33,948 bases of DNA from Planctomycetota bacterium (GTDB lineage: Bacteria > Planctomycetota > Planctomycetia > Gemmatales > Gemmataceae). Position 1 is the stretch's first letter. Each line of letters opens with the position of its first letter. A model generated the notes under the pieces. It ran no database searches and was not told the origin of the DNA. It saw only the letters and a program-made list of their open reading frames with translations. Both the position numbers and the translations under genes were made by a program. The stretch spans positions 1-33,948 of the forward strand of contig VGYC01000066.1 of assembly GCA_016873095.1 (NCBI GenBank), written 5' to 3'. Shown here piece after piece: positions 14,835-24,000 of the stretch.

Positions 14835-17800
14835 TTATCGCCAAGTCGCCACCCACGTCTCCCAGCTCAGCGGCGCAATCGGCTTCTCGTTGACGCGTGC
14901 CACACCTGCCAGCCGATAGAATCCATCCAGTGCCGAGTTCATGGCGTCACGCTGACCCGCTGAAAGCTGTTCGAACCAGGCGATACTGTCCAGCCGCGCG
15001 ACCAGCGTGCCGGCACGGTCGTCGATGAACATGCGCAGGCAATCATCCGGCAGATCCGGGCAGCACAGTTCCAGGCAGATGCGGTTGGTCGCAAGACGAA
15101 TGGCGACAAGCTCGATTGACAGGCCTTGCCAGCTGGAGCATTGCCGCAGGATTGCCAGCAACTCCCGCTCCACGAAGCGGCGGACCTCAGTCTCGACGTG
15201 GTGCAAGCCCTCATGAGCGCGTCGCGCCGCCCGACGGCGTCCCTTGCGTCGCGCCTTGCGCAGGCGTGCGAAGAGCTTGGGCACTGTACCGGAATGGAAG
15301 CCGCGACGTAGCAGCCGCGTCACCGTCTCGCCATGTGCGCCGACGATGACCGGGCTCAGGTCGCGCGGGCGGTTGCTGCGATAAAGCCGCCAGTTCTCCT
15401 TGAGCTCCCATACCAGGAAGCCGAAGATGCCGGGAATGCCGGCAACGATCAACCCCGCCAGACCGAAAGCCGTCGGCCTCTCCATGCTGAACGTCACATG
15501 GAAAAAGTCCCTGAGCAGAGGAATGAACGGCAGCAACAGCTTGTGCGACACCGTCACCACCGGAAAGTGCTTGATCGGATTGATTTGCGGCTCGATCAGC
15601 AAGGTGAGGCAAAAGCGCACGACATAGGTGACAAACCGCCAAACCGGGCCGAGCGCGACCTTGAGCGCAAACGTGAACCGGCTTTCGCCACTCTTGAACC
15701 GGAACCACTCGTCGATGGAATAGAGGATGCGCTCGACAAGATCCAGCAGATTCCGGAAAGAGTCCATCACAAAGCGAAACACATTGGGCAGCAGGCTGGT
15801 GCGGAGGCGCTGCCAGTTGTGCGCCAGCCAGTCCACGACCCATTCTTCGAGGTCGCGGCCCAGGCGCGAATTCAGCAGCAACAAACTGAAGGCAAAGACC
15901 GCTCCCGTGACCGGCACCACGACTTCCCATGATGGATCCGCCCACCAGCAAACGGCCAGCGTGAGCGCCCCGATGACGAACGGCTTGGCCAGCCAGCGAT
16001 TGAAGAAGCGCACAGGCCAGCTTGTGACCAGCCAGCGCACCGCCGCCAGCCGGGAGACCGATACCGGCATGTCCACGAAGACTTTTTTCAGCCAGCCGCC
16101 GAGGCGCGACAGCAACCGTAACGTGCCGGTGCGGAACGCCGGCCAGTTCAAGATGCCGAGCAAGAACGTCCCGAGTAGGCCGACATTGACCGGCGTGGAC
16201 AGATGAGAGTGGATGCCGAGAATGTGCAGCAAGTGACTCAAGCCGTCGAGAGCGACGAAGGCGCCGCCGAATGGCAAGGCCGCGAACTGCGTCAGGAAAC
16301 GACCGACGCGCGTGCCGAAGGCCAGCGAGCTGAAGCGTTGTAGCCAGCGGCGATAGATCTCGCCGCGCCGGTACACGCCGTCCAGCAGCACGGCCAGCCG
16401 GCGATTGAGCCGGATCAGCTTGTCGCCCAGTAGGAACTCGCCCGGCCCGGCCAGGTCGGGCAACTTGAGCTGGTTGCGCGACAGGGCATCGCGCAGGTCG
16501 CTGATGTTCACGAAGCCGCGCTCGGTGACGCGGTCCAGCAGTTCCTCGATCAGCTTGTCGTGAGCAATGCGCTCGGGCAGATTCTCAGGCTGAAGGTTCA
16601 CGTCGCGAAGCGCCTGGGCCACAACCGGTCGGAAGCGCTGTCGCAGCTTGTGTTCCATCCGCCTCAATGCATCGTCCAGAAGTTGCCGCAACAGCTGGCG
16701 CTCAGCATCGGCGAGGCTCAGTGCCGGCAAACGATGCTCTGCCCGAAGCAAGTGCCGGAAGCGGAGCACCTCGCGATGCGCCGGCATGGGCCGCGTAATC
16801 CCCAGTTTACCCAGCGACAGCGCCCACTCCACCAGGTCCGATGAATAGATCTCGCGTTCATGGTCGATGCAGACTTTCTGCAGATCGTAAAGCAAACGCG
16901 CCTCGACGCTGCGGAAACCGGCGGCGATGCGCGGCAGCAAGGCGGACAGGGCATGCCGCCACTGGTCCAGCGCGTCGCCGTTCAAGTCAAGCGCCGGCCG
17001 CAGTCGATCGACCAGAAGATCGATGTCGGCACGGGCCTCGGCAAGTGCGTGTTCGGCATTGTCGGTGGATGTCAAGGAGACCGCGCGGCAGCGCAGGATG
17101 GCGGCACGCACGACGTTGCCGCGGCCGCGTGCATGCTCGGCTGCTGCCGTCAGCGTGCGAAAAGCCGCCTCTTGCAGCGGCGCCGCCAGCCCCGCGCTGG
17201 CTGCCGCAAGCGGCGGCGGCGGTTCCGCGGGCGGGGCCACGCCGTCTTCCAGCCGGCATGCTGCCAGCAAGCCCGCCACGTCGATGTCCTCGGCCAGCAA
17301 TGCTTCGACGTCGTCGGGCCTGCCGATGGCCGGGAAGTAGTCACCAACCAGTTCCGGCGCGAAATGCCGCAACTCGAGGAACAGCGCCGCAAACTCGATG
17401 ACGACCGTGACCCGATCACGCGGCGGCAGCAGAAAGTTCTCTTGCGCCAGCACGCTTTCGATCTCCTCGAACTCCGTCAGGCCCACCTGTTCGATACGCT
17501 CGTTCCCCTCCGGCGTTCCCAGCTTGCCTCGTTGATGCAGCTCATCGAAGGCAACATGGACGCAGGCGTGGAACAGGAGCCGCTGACAATCGCGAAGAAG
17601 TGCTTGCTCGCTGCGGCCGATTCGCTCATCGGCCTTTGGCCGGCGCAGCAATATTACGATTGGCGGCCAGGGGCCATCGGCCGGCATGCCCAGTTCGGCT
17701 GGCGCCACCATCTCGGCGAGGTCGGCGCCGCTGATGACATAACTCTTGTGATGTGGAACGCGCAGGCCGATGCCGGGAGGATGGGCGTGGCTCTTGATGA

Positions 17801-17924
17801 CGCGGCGCAGGATGCGTTCCGGTACAAGGAAAGCGGGCGGGTCGGCGGCCCGCAAGCGCCGCTCCAGGTCGGTGTGCTCGATGGCCCGCGCCGGCTCGGT
17901 GAGATGCTTGGTGTCAGGGAGCAT
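14835..17924 (-). CDS. Large multi-pass membrane protein coupled to a PP2C phosphatase
   Basis: The gene encodes 1029 residues from the ATG at 17924 (the preceding in-frame codon is a TTG). The first 550 residues are soluble and rich in charged helices, with a Pro/Ala-rich spacer at about 229-247. Five or so hydrophobic segments follow (roughly 580-596, 648-664, 669-686, 754-778 and 819-840). The C-terminus is soluble again: an Arg/Lys-rich stretch (about 888-905), a long helix, and a final domain ending SWETWVATWR. I recognise no enzyme motif and no standard transporter layout. The start lies within the last codons of the PP2C gene (11-base overlap), so the proteins are probably made together. 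A membrane protein whose phosphorylation is reversed by that phosphatase, or a membrane scaffold for it, is a reasonable inference but unproven. Confidence 0.8.
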   Translation of the reverse strand: MLPDTKHLTEPARAIEHTDLERRLRAADPPAFLVPERILRRVIKSHAHPPGIGLRVPHHKSYVISGADLAEMVAPAELGMPADGPWPPIVILLRRPKADERIGRSEQALLRDCQRLLFHACVHVAFDELHQRGKLGTPEGNERIEQVGLTEFEEIESVLAQENFLLPPRDRVTVVIEFAALFLELRHFAPELVGDYFPAIGRPDDVEALLAEDIDVAGLLAACRLEDGVAPPAEPPPPLAAASAGLAAPLQEAAFRTLTAAAEHARGRGNVVRAAILRCRAVSLTSTDNAEHALAEARADIDLLVDRLRPALDLNGDALDQWRHALSALLPRIAAGFRSVEARLLYDLQKVCIDHEREIYSSDLVEWALSLGKLGITRPMPAHREVLRFRHLLRAEHRLPALSLADAERQLLRQLLDDALRRMEHKLRQRFRPVVAQALRDVNLQPENLPERIAHDKLIEELLDRVTERGFVNISDLRDALSRNQLKLPDLAGPGEFLLGDKLIRLNRRLAVLLDGVYRRGEIYRRWLQRFSSLAFGTRVGRFLTQFAALPFGGAFVALDGLSHLLHILGIHSHLSTPVNVGLLGTFLLGILNWPAFRTGTLRLLSRLGGWLKKVFVDMPVSVSRLAAVRWLVTSWPVRFFNRWLAKPFVIGALTLAVCWWADPSWEVVVPVTGAVFAFSLLLLNSRLGRDLEEWVVDWLAHNWQRLRTSLLPNVFRFVMDSFRNLLDLVERILYSIDEWFRFKSGESRFTFALKVALGPVWRFVTYVVRFCLTLLIEPQINPIKHFPVVTVSHKLLLPFIPLLRDFFHVTFSMERPTAFGLAGLIVAGIPGIFGFLVWELKENWRLYRSNRPRDLSPVIVGAHGETVTRLLRRGFHSGTVPKLFARLRKARRKGRRRAARRAHEGLHHVETEVRRFVERELLAILRQCSSWQGLSIELVAIRLATNRICLELCCPDLPDDCLRMFIDDRAGTLVARLDSIAWFEQLSAGQRDAMNSALDGFYRLAGVARVNEKPIAPLSWETWVATWR

Positions 17925-18651
17925 CAAAAGCCACGATAACGCAGGTGACGTTGTCCTTCGAGCCGCGCTCCAGGGCCAGCTTGACGAGGACCTCCGCCCA
18001 CTCCTGCGGATTGGGATGGGCCTGCCCGCCCAGCGCCAGATCGTCGTCGGTCACGTGGTTGGTGAGGCCGTCGCTGGCGAGCAGCAAGCGATCGCCCACG
18101 TGCGGCGTGAAAGGCTTGACCTCCGCGCTCTCGGTCAGTCCGGCGCAGCCAAGAAACTTGTGCAGGACGTGCTGGTACGGGCTGTGGCGAGCTTCTTCCT
18201 GCGTGAGGGCCCCGCTGGCAACCAGAGCCTGGGCCACGGAATGATCGACGGTGAGCTGCTCGACCTGACCGTCGCGAATGAGATAAGCCCGGCTGTCGCC
18301 GAGTCCGGCGACGTAGACCTGGTTGTCGTCTTCGAGAGCGAGCACGGCGGTGGTGCCCATGCGGCGGCCGGCGGGCTGGTTCTTGCCCGCGGACACAATG
18401 GCGTCGTTGGCCTCTTCCAGAGCACGCTTGACCGCGTCGCAGGCGGCGTCCTTGGCGGCCAGGCGATCACTCACCACGCGCGGAATGATGTCTGCCGCCA
18501 TGGCGCTGGCCTGCTCGCCACGATCCTGCCCACCCATGCCGTCGGCGACGAGAAAGATCTTGCGCTCCAGGTCTGCGACGAAGTTGTCTTCGTTGTTGGG
18601 ACGCAAGCCCTGAGCCGACACTTTGCCAACGCGCATGATTACATCAGACAT
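17914..18651 (-). CDS. PP2C-type serine/threonine protein phosphatase
   Basis: The product has 245 residues. The metal-binding aspartates and motifs of the bacterial PP2C (Stp/PstP) family appear in order: an N-terminal VGKVSAQGLRPNNEDNF (Glu-Asp of motif 1), FLVADGMGGQDRGEQAS (Asp and Gly of motif 2), GTTAVLAL, GLGDSRAYLIRDG, VDHSVAQALVASGALTQEEA, LLLASDGLTNHV, and a final KDNVTCVIVAF. This is the single-domain length with no membrane segment. It removes phosphate from Ser/Thr residues and normally balances Hanks-type kinases, none of which is seen here. ATG 18651 (MSDVIMRVG) is preferred over a GTG at 18690, since family members begin only a few residues before the first motif. The next gene overlaps its 3' end by 11 bases. 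Confidence 0.93.
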   Translation of the reverse strand: MSDVIMRVGKVSAQGLRPNNEDNFVADLERKIFLVADGMGGQDRGEQASAMAADIIPRVVSDRLAAKDAACDAVKRALEEANDAIVSAGKNQPAGRRMGTTAVLALEDDNQVYVAGLGDSRAYLIRDGQVEQLTVDHSVAQALVASGALTQEEARHSPYQHVLHKFLGCAGLTESAEVKPFTPHVGDRLLLASDGLTNHVTDDDLALGGQAHPNPQEWAEVLVKLALERGSKDNVTCVIVAFDAP

Positions 18652-18935
18652 GGCTTCACTTGAACTGGGACGAGTCACGGCCCCCGTCACGGAGCGCGCA
18701 AGGGACCTATTCCATTGTACCCGCCTTTATACAAAGCAGCCACGCCCGGAGGCAAATGTAGCACGCGAACTTTTCCGGAAATGCCGGTTGTGCGCATTGA
18801 ATCGTGGCGAACGGGGAGCATTCGCCACCGCCGTGCGGGAAAGCAGGCGGCGTCGCTATTCCGGTCGCTTACATTACTTTCCCGGCTGCCAGGTTGGTTT
18901 GCCCGTAAACCGCCGCCGCAGCATAATACTCCATC
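18652..18935. promoter_or_regulatory. Divergent promoter region between PP2C and HD-domain genes
   Basis: These 284 bases lie between two divergent starts. On the minus strand TACAAT (plus coordinates 18714-18719) is a good -10 for the PP2C operon with a weak -35. On the plus strand TTGCCC (18899-18904), a 17-base spacer and CATAAT (18922-18927) precede the HD-domain ATG at 18936 by 8 bases. No other gene is apparent. Confidence 0.5.
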
Positions 18936-19520
18936 ATGAACCGCGACGCCGCCTGGCAACTGCTGTTGGAATACACGAAGAGCGCTAGCCTCATCAAGCA
19001 CATGCTGGCCGTCGAGGCGGCGATGCGCGCCTACGCCCGCAAACTCGGGCAGGATGACGAGCGCTGGGGCATCGTCGGCTTGCTGCACGATTTCGATTAC
19101 GAGCGCTGGCCCGATCCGCCGGACCATCCGCTCCAGGGGAGCGCGATCCTCAAGGAACGTGGCTATCCCGACGACGTGATCTACGCGATCTGCTCTCACG
19201 CGGACTACCTGGCCGATCGATTCCCGCGCGTGAACCCGACGGACAAGGCCCTGTACGCTTGCGACGAGATTACGGGGCTGGTCACGGCCACGGCGCTATT
19301 GCGGCCCAGCGGCATCACCGACCTGACGGCTGCCAGCGTGAAGAAGAAGATGAAGTCGAAGGGCTTCGCCCGCGGCGTCAATCGCGACGATCTTGTCCGC
19401 GGCGCGGCCGACTTCGGCGTCGATCTCACCGAGCATATCCAGTTCGTCATCGACGCCATGAAGGGCATTGCCAGTGAACTGGAGTTACTGCAAGGGGAGG
19501 CACGAGAGAGCACTTCATGA
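18936..19520 (+). CDS. HD-domain predicted phosphohydrolase
   Basis: This 194-residue cytoplasmic protein carries the HD metal-site pattern: His22 (IKHMLAVE), the His51-Asp52 doublet in GLLHDFDYERWP, His64 (DHPLQGS) and His88 in CSHADY. The spacing fits the single-domain HD hydrolases related to YedJ-like or HDIG-type proteins, which hydrolyse phosphoesters such as nucleotides. The substrate cannot be inferred here. No Shine-Dalgarno precedes the ATG, but a promoter whose -10 ends 8 bases upstream suggests a leaderless transcript. The C-terminal 70 residues (KKKMKSKGFARGVNRDDLVRGAADFGVDL) form a helical tail, a layout seen in similar family members that act on small molecules. The MOSC gene starts 58 bases downstream in the same direction. 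Confidence 0.85.
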   Translation: MNRDAAWQLLLEYTKSASLIKHMLAVEAAMRAYARKLGQDDERWGIVGLLHDFDYERWPDPPDHPLQGSAILKERGYPDDVIYAICSHADYLADRFPRVNPTDKALYACDEITGLVTATALLRPSGITDLTAASVKKKMKSKGFARGVNRDDLVRGAADFGVDLTEHIQFVIDAMKGIASELELLQGEARESTS

Positions 19521-19578
19521 ACGTAGACATCGGTCAACGAACGCACCGTCCGCCGCTTCCCAAACAATCGAGGCACCA

Positions 19579-20385
19579 ATGATAGGCTCCATCGTCTCCA
19601 TCTGGCGTTACCCGGTCAAGTCGATGCAGGGCGAGGAACTGAATGCTGCTGCCATGACGGACCGAGGCTTGCTTGGCGATCGTGCCTTTGCCCTGGTGGA
19701 TGCTGCGGACGGGAAGGTCGCCAGTGCCAAGAACCCGCGGAAATGGCCGAACCTGTTCGAGTTTCGCGCCCGCTATCGCGACCTGCCGCACGCTGGCAAG
19801 CCGTTGCCGGCTGTGCGCTTTACGTTGCCGGATGGCGTCGAGGTTGACAGCGACGCCCCGGACATCAACCAGATTCTCTCCCGGACAGTGGGCCGGCCGG
19901 CGACTCTCGAGTCCAGGCCGCCGCCGGCGCCTGCGCTGGAGGAATACTGGCCGGATCTCGACGGCCTGCCGCACCGCGACGCCGTCACCGATGAAAAGAT
20001 GCCGGGAGGAGCGTTTTTCGATCTCGCGGCCGTGCACGTGCTGACGACGGCAACCCTGGAGCGCCTGCGCGAACTCGAACCGGCCGCACGCTTCGAGGTG
20101 CGCCGCTTTCGGCCCAATATCGTCATCGCGCCGGCGACAGGCGGCTGCGACTTTCTGGAAAACGCCTGGCTGGGTAGAACGATAGGGCTCGGCGAGGCCG
20201 CGCGTCTGGAGATCACCGGGGCGTGTCCACGCTGCGTGATGACGACGCTGGCCCAGTACGACCTGCCGCGTGACCCAGCCGTCCTGCGCAGCGCCGTCCA
20301 GCACAACCAGGGCAACGTCGGCATCTATGCTCGCGTCACCGCCTCGGGCATCATTCGCCGCGGCGATCCGGTGAGGCTGGAATGA
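19579..20385 (+). CDS. MOSC-domain protein with N-terminal beta-barrel
   Basis: This 268-residue protein belongs to the MOSC family (molybdenum cofactor sulfurase C-terminal-like). Its N-terminal beta-barrel domain (residues 1 to about 110) opens IGSIVSIWRYPVKSMQGEEL, the standard YPVKS.G motif, with DRGLLGDRAFALVD. The catalytic MOSC domain carries FDLAAVHVLTTATLERL, RFRPNIVI, the key-cysteine segment ITGACPRCVMTTL, and a final NQGNVGIYARVTASGIIRRGD. Relatives bind molybdenum cofactor or pyranopterin and act as sulfur carriers or N-hydroxy-compound reductase components. The start is the ATG at 19579 with GAGG 6 bases upstream; the frame extends further upstream but only over the end of the HD gene. 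The 3' end faces the next minus-strand gene with a 17-base gap. Confidence 0.92.
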   Translation: MIGSIVSIWRYPVKSMQGEELNAAAMTDRGLLGDRAFALVDAADGKVASAKNPRKWPNLFEFRARYRDLPHAGKPLPAVRFTLPDGVEVDSDAPDINQILSRTVGRPATLESRPPPAPALEEYWPDLDGLPHRDAVTDEKMPGGAFFDLAAVHVLTTATLERLRELEPAARFEVRRFRPNIVIAPATGGCDFLENAWLGRTIGLGEAARLEITGACPRCVMTTLAQYDLPRDPAVLRSAVQHNQGNVGIYARVTASGIIRRGDPVRLE

Positions 20386-20402
20386 CTTCGAGAGGCAGTC
20401 GA

Positions 20403-20924
20403 TCAGCGCCGCCGAGCGCCGGTGACGGCACCGACTCCGGAACCGACGCTGCGACTCGAACCGACTCCTCCGACTCCTCCGATGCCGCCTCCGAAGCTGC
20501 CTCCGCTGGAGATGCCCCCCTGTTGACCAGAGCCAGTCTGGCCGCCGCGGGACATTGTGCGCCCGCCGCTCGAACCTCCGAGGGTCATGAAATAACGTGA
20601 CTGCGTCATGTAGCCCGAGCGAATTCCTGTGGCTGGCATGGCGATTTCCTTGCCGGCCATGGATGCGTCCTGCAGATTGCTGACGCCCTGCTGCAGCTGA
20701 CCGATGGCAGCCTGCGCCGGGAATTGCGGCTCCACGAGCCCGTAGTAGTTGAGAAACAGCGGCACATCGTTGCGGAACAGGTTCAGGTAGGGGCTGAACA
20801 TCGGCCGCGGCACGTACGTCTGCCGGTACAGCGGAAAGCCTGCCCGATACTGGGCGTGGCTGACGCCGGCCATGGCCAGACTCATGACCACAGACAGGAC
20901 CCAGAGACCGGTTGCTCGTTTCAT
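20403..20924 (-). CDS. Small secreted glycine/serine-rich-tail protein (paralogue A)
   Basis: The product is 173 residues with a signal peptide (MKRATGLWVLSVVMSLAMAGVSHA, cleaved before QYRAGF). The conserved core (PRPMFSPYLNLFRND.PLFLNYYGLVEPQF, then AQAAIGQLQQGVSNLQDASMAGKEI and AMPATGIRSGYMTQSRYFMTLGG) is almost identical to the gene at 30117-30632, while the Gly/Ser/Arg-rich tail differs. The function of this family is unknown to me. It is the last gene of the minus-strand exosortase operon, separated from the TPR gene by 141 bases that contain a perfect 10-bp hairpin. A GAGGT site lies 8 bases before the ATG at 20924. Low-complexity tails of this kind suggest a matrix- or surface-associated protein (inference). 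Confidence 0.85.
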   Translation of the reverse strand: MKRATGLWVLSVVMSLAMAGVSHAQYRAGFPLYRQTYVPRPMFSPYLNLFRNDVPLFLNYYGLVEPQFPAQAAIGQLQQGVSNLQDASMAGKEIAMPATGIRSGYMTQSRYFMTLGGSSGGRTMSRGGQTGSGQQGGISSGGSFGGGIGGVGGVGSSRSVGSGVGAVTGARRR

Positions 20925-20980
20925 GGCCAGCACCTCGCTACCAATCGTGAATGGTTGTTTGGTATGTCCAGTGCGGAGAA

Positions 20981-21013
20981 GGCGAGGCTCCTGCCGAGTC
21001 GCAGAGCCTCGCC
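20981..21013 (-). terminator. Perfect 10-bp GC-rich hairpin between TPR and paralogue-A genes
   Basis: GGCGAGGCTC (20981-20990) and GAGCCTCGCC (21004-21013) are exact reverse complements around a 13-base loop. The position, after the TPR stop at 21066 and before the ATG at 20924, suits an intercistronic terminator or RNA-stability element. Its palindromic form also fits a dispersed repeat. Confidence 0.5.
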
Positions 21014-21065
21014 ACCTCGCCCTCCCCAAACTGGCCCGATTACTTGAGTTCATTGGAACGGCCAT

Positions 21066-24000
21066 TCAGATACTCAGTTCCTTGGCAAGCTTCCTCAGCG
21101 TTGGGCGTTCGAGGACATGTACGCGCTCGATCGCGCGATTCAGATCGGGGATGCTCAAAAGGGCCTGACGGGCCGCGGCCCGGTTGCCGAGTTGCAGATG
21201 AACCTGGGCCAGGTGCAGAAACTTCGTAGCATTCGGCTTGTCTGCGATGGCCGCCTGCAGATCGGCCAGCGCCAGCGCGAGCTGATCACTTTTGAGGTAG
21301 ACCAGCGCCCGGGTGTCGAGCAGTTCCGCCGCGGGTCCGACCTGACGGATAACGCCCTGGATGAGTTCCAGCGGTTCGCTGCCGGCGCCCCCCTTCAGGG
21401 CCAGGAGGTAGGCCAGGTTGTTGCCGGCCATGACGCTGTCCTTGCTGAGTGCCAGTGCCTTGCGATAGCCGGCAATCGCCTGGTCGATTCGACCCTGATA
21501 GTCGCGCAGGCTGGCCAGGATAAGGGGAAGCGCCGGCAGACTGGGATGTTTGGCCTCGGCGCGGGCGATCGCCATTTCAGCTCGCGGTTGATGATCCTCG
21601 CTTGCCTGGCCAGACTGGATGATGACCAGGCAGGTCTCGGCCACGGCCTCGGGCTTGCAGGTCGCCCACGCCTTGTCGCAAACGTCCAGTGCTTCGGCGA
21701 CGCGTCTGTGACGACCCAGAAATCGGGCCAGGGGCAGGACGCTTTCAGATACCTTGGAACTCGTCGCCAGGGTGCGGAAGACCTTTTCCGCCTCCGCCGG
21801 CTGACCCAGTTCTTCAAGCAAGAGGCCGGCGGGAGCCAGCGTCGCGCCTTTTTCCTGAACGTAGCTGGTGAGCAATTCCGTGGCGGCATCGACTCTCTGC
21901 CTCGCTTTGAGGAGGCGTGCCTGCAACTCCACGGCTTCGAACACCCTGGGCCCGGGCCTGACCTGCTTCACGAGCTTGTCCAGCCACGACTGGGCCTGAT
22001 CCAGTTTCCCCTGGCGCAGCAGGCCGCGCACGTAATAGGCGACGTAGGCAGGTTTTTCCTGCTGGCGCAGGATCGCCAGCATCTGACCCTGGACCTGGTC
22101 CCAGCTGCCATACGTCTCGTACAGTTGCGCGAGCAGGAAGCGGGCATCGAGTCCAAGGGCGGCGTCGCGCGGCGACAGGGTCTCGAAAAGCTGGATGGCT
22201 TGCCGGCCATGGCCCGGCTGGCTCGCCAGCACCAACGCCTTGGCCTGCAGGTCTTCTGACGCCGCGCCATTCCTGAGGTTTTCTTCCACCAGCGCCATGG
22301 CCTTCTTGAATTTTTGATAATTGCCTCTGTAGGCGAGGCTCAGGGCCAGGCTGCGGCGTGCCCAGCGAACGAGGGCATCCGGCATCTTGGAATCGATAAT
22401 GTTCTGCAACACCGCGCCGGCCCGGTCTTGCTTGCCGTGCCGCAGGTAGAAGCTTGCCACGTTGCGCAGCACGAGCGGATCACCTGGCTGGGCGGCCAGC
22501 GCTTGCTCATAGAGCTTTTCGGCCTGCTCCACACGGTCGAGCGCTTCGTGGCAAGGTGCCAGTGCCATGGGCTTCTGCCGCTCCGGCAATTTCCGCTCGG
22601 CCCGCGCCAGCTCATTATCGGCCTTCTTGACATCGTGCCTGGCCAGGAACAGAATGAGTGTCACCCAGGTGTCAGCAATATCGCCTCTGAGTTCCACCGC
22701 CTTGCGCAGGGCCCGCTCGGCTTCGTCTGGTTGCGCCGCGGCCCAGGCCATCTGGCCCAGCCACAGGTACTCGCGATGGTCCGTTGATTCCTTGGCGACA
22801 CTCTTGCGGGCGATCTGCAAGGCGCGCTGGCGGCCCAGCATGCCGTCCTGGCCCGTTTCCCTGTCAAAGAGGAACGATTCCGCTGCCAGCCGGCCCCGCT
22901 CCGGACTGGTCAGCGCTGCCTCGGGCAGGTCCTTGATCAGGGCATGCGCTTCCGAGTAGCGCTGGTGCTCGAAGAGAAGCTGCAGCATTCTCCGGTAAAC
23001 CGACAGCTGCTTCACTCCCATGGCGAGGGCAGCCTGGTACTTTTCCAGGGCCTTGTCCGTGCGCTTCTCCTGCTCGTACACCTCGGCCTCGAAGAGGGGC
23101 ACGCGCGACCACGACGGCCGCAGAGCGGCCGCCGTCGCCAGGCGCTGGTGGGCCTCGGCGCAGGCCTTCGTGTCGCCGTCGCGGGCGCGTGCCAGGCACA
23201 GCACCGCCTCGCCATACGCCGTCCAGGCGCCGCTTCCTTCCAGCTCCTCGATTTCCCTGAGGACTCGCTCCGCTCGCTTCCGGTCTTTTTTCTTGTAGGC
23301 AAGCTCGCATAGCAGGCAGCGGACGTTGAAATGGCTGGGCTGGCGCGCGGCCACGGATTCTGCCAGCCGGGCCGCGGTATCATAGTCGCGCAACAAGTAA
23401 TGCGCCTCAGCCAAGGCGATGCGCAAGAGATCGCCCTCGCTCTCCGAATAGGCGGACAGTCGGGATTCCATGCGGATCAGGTGCGGCTGAGCGTCCTGCT
23501 TCTCCTTCCCCGCCCAGTCGCGCGTCCGGGCCAGATCCCATTCGATGCGCCGGCCGGCCAGCTTTTCGGCCAAGTCCAGAAGTGCCGGAATGCCGGCTGC
23601 CTTGCCGTCGCTCTCGGCAATTCCGGCCAGGAAGAGCCAGGGCCCGACCTTCTTCGGCTCCCGATCGCGCTCGGCTTCCGCGACCTGTCGAGCCTCGGCC
23701 GATCTCTGCCGCGCCAGCAACAGATTGGCCCGCAATAGCCGCACCTCAGTCAAGTCCTGCGTTTCCTTCGGCAGGTCGGCAAGGACCTGTTCCATCTCCG
23801 TCCAGTTCCGCTCTCCCACCGGCAGCCGCAGGGTGCGTGCGAACAGGACGCGCGCAAACTCAAGCCTTAGCTCGGGAGCCTGGGTCAACAGCTTGCGGTA
23901 TTCCGCGATCGCCTTGTCCCACTTGCCCAGCGCGGCCAGGCTGGCGGCCATGCCCCGCCGCGCCGGCAGCATGTGGGCATCATCGGCGAGGGCACTGTGG

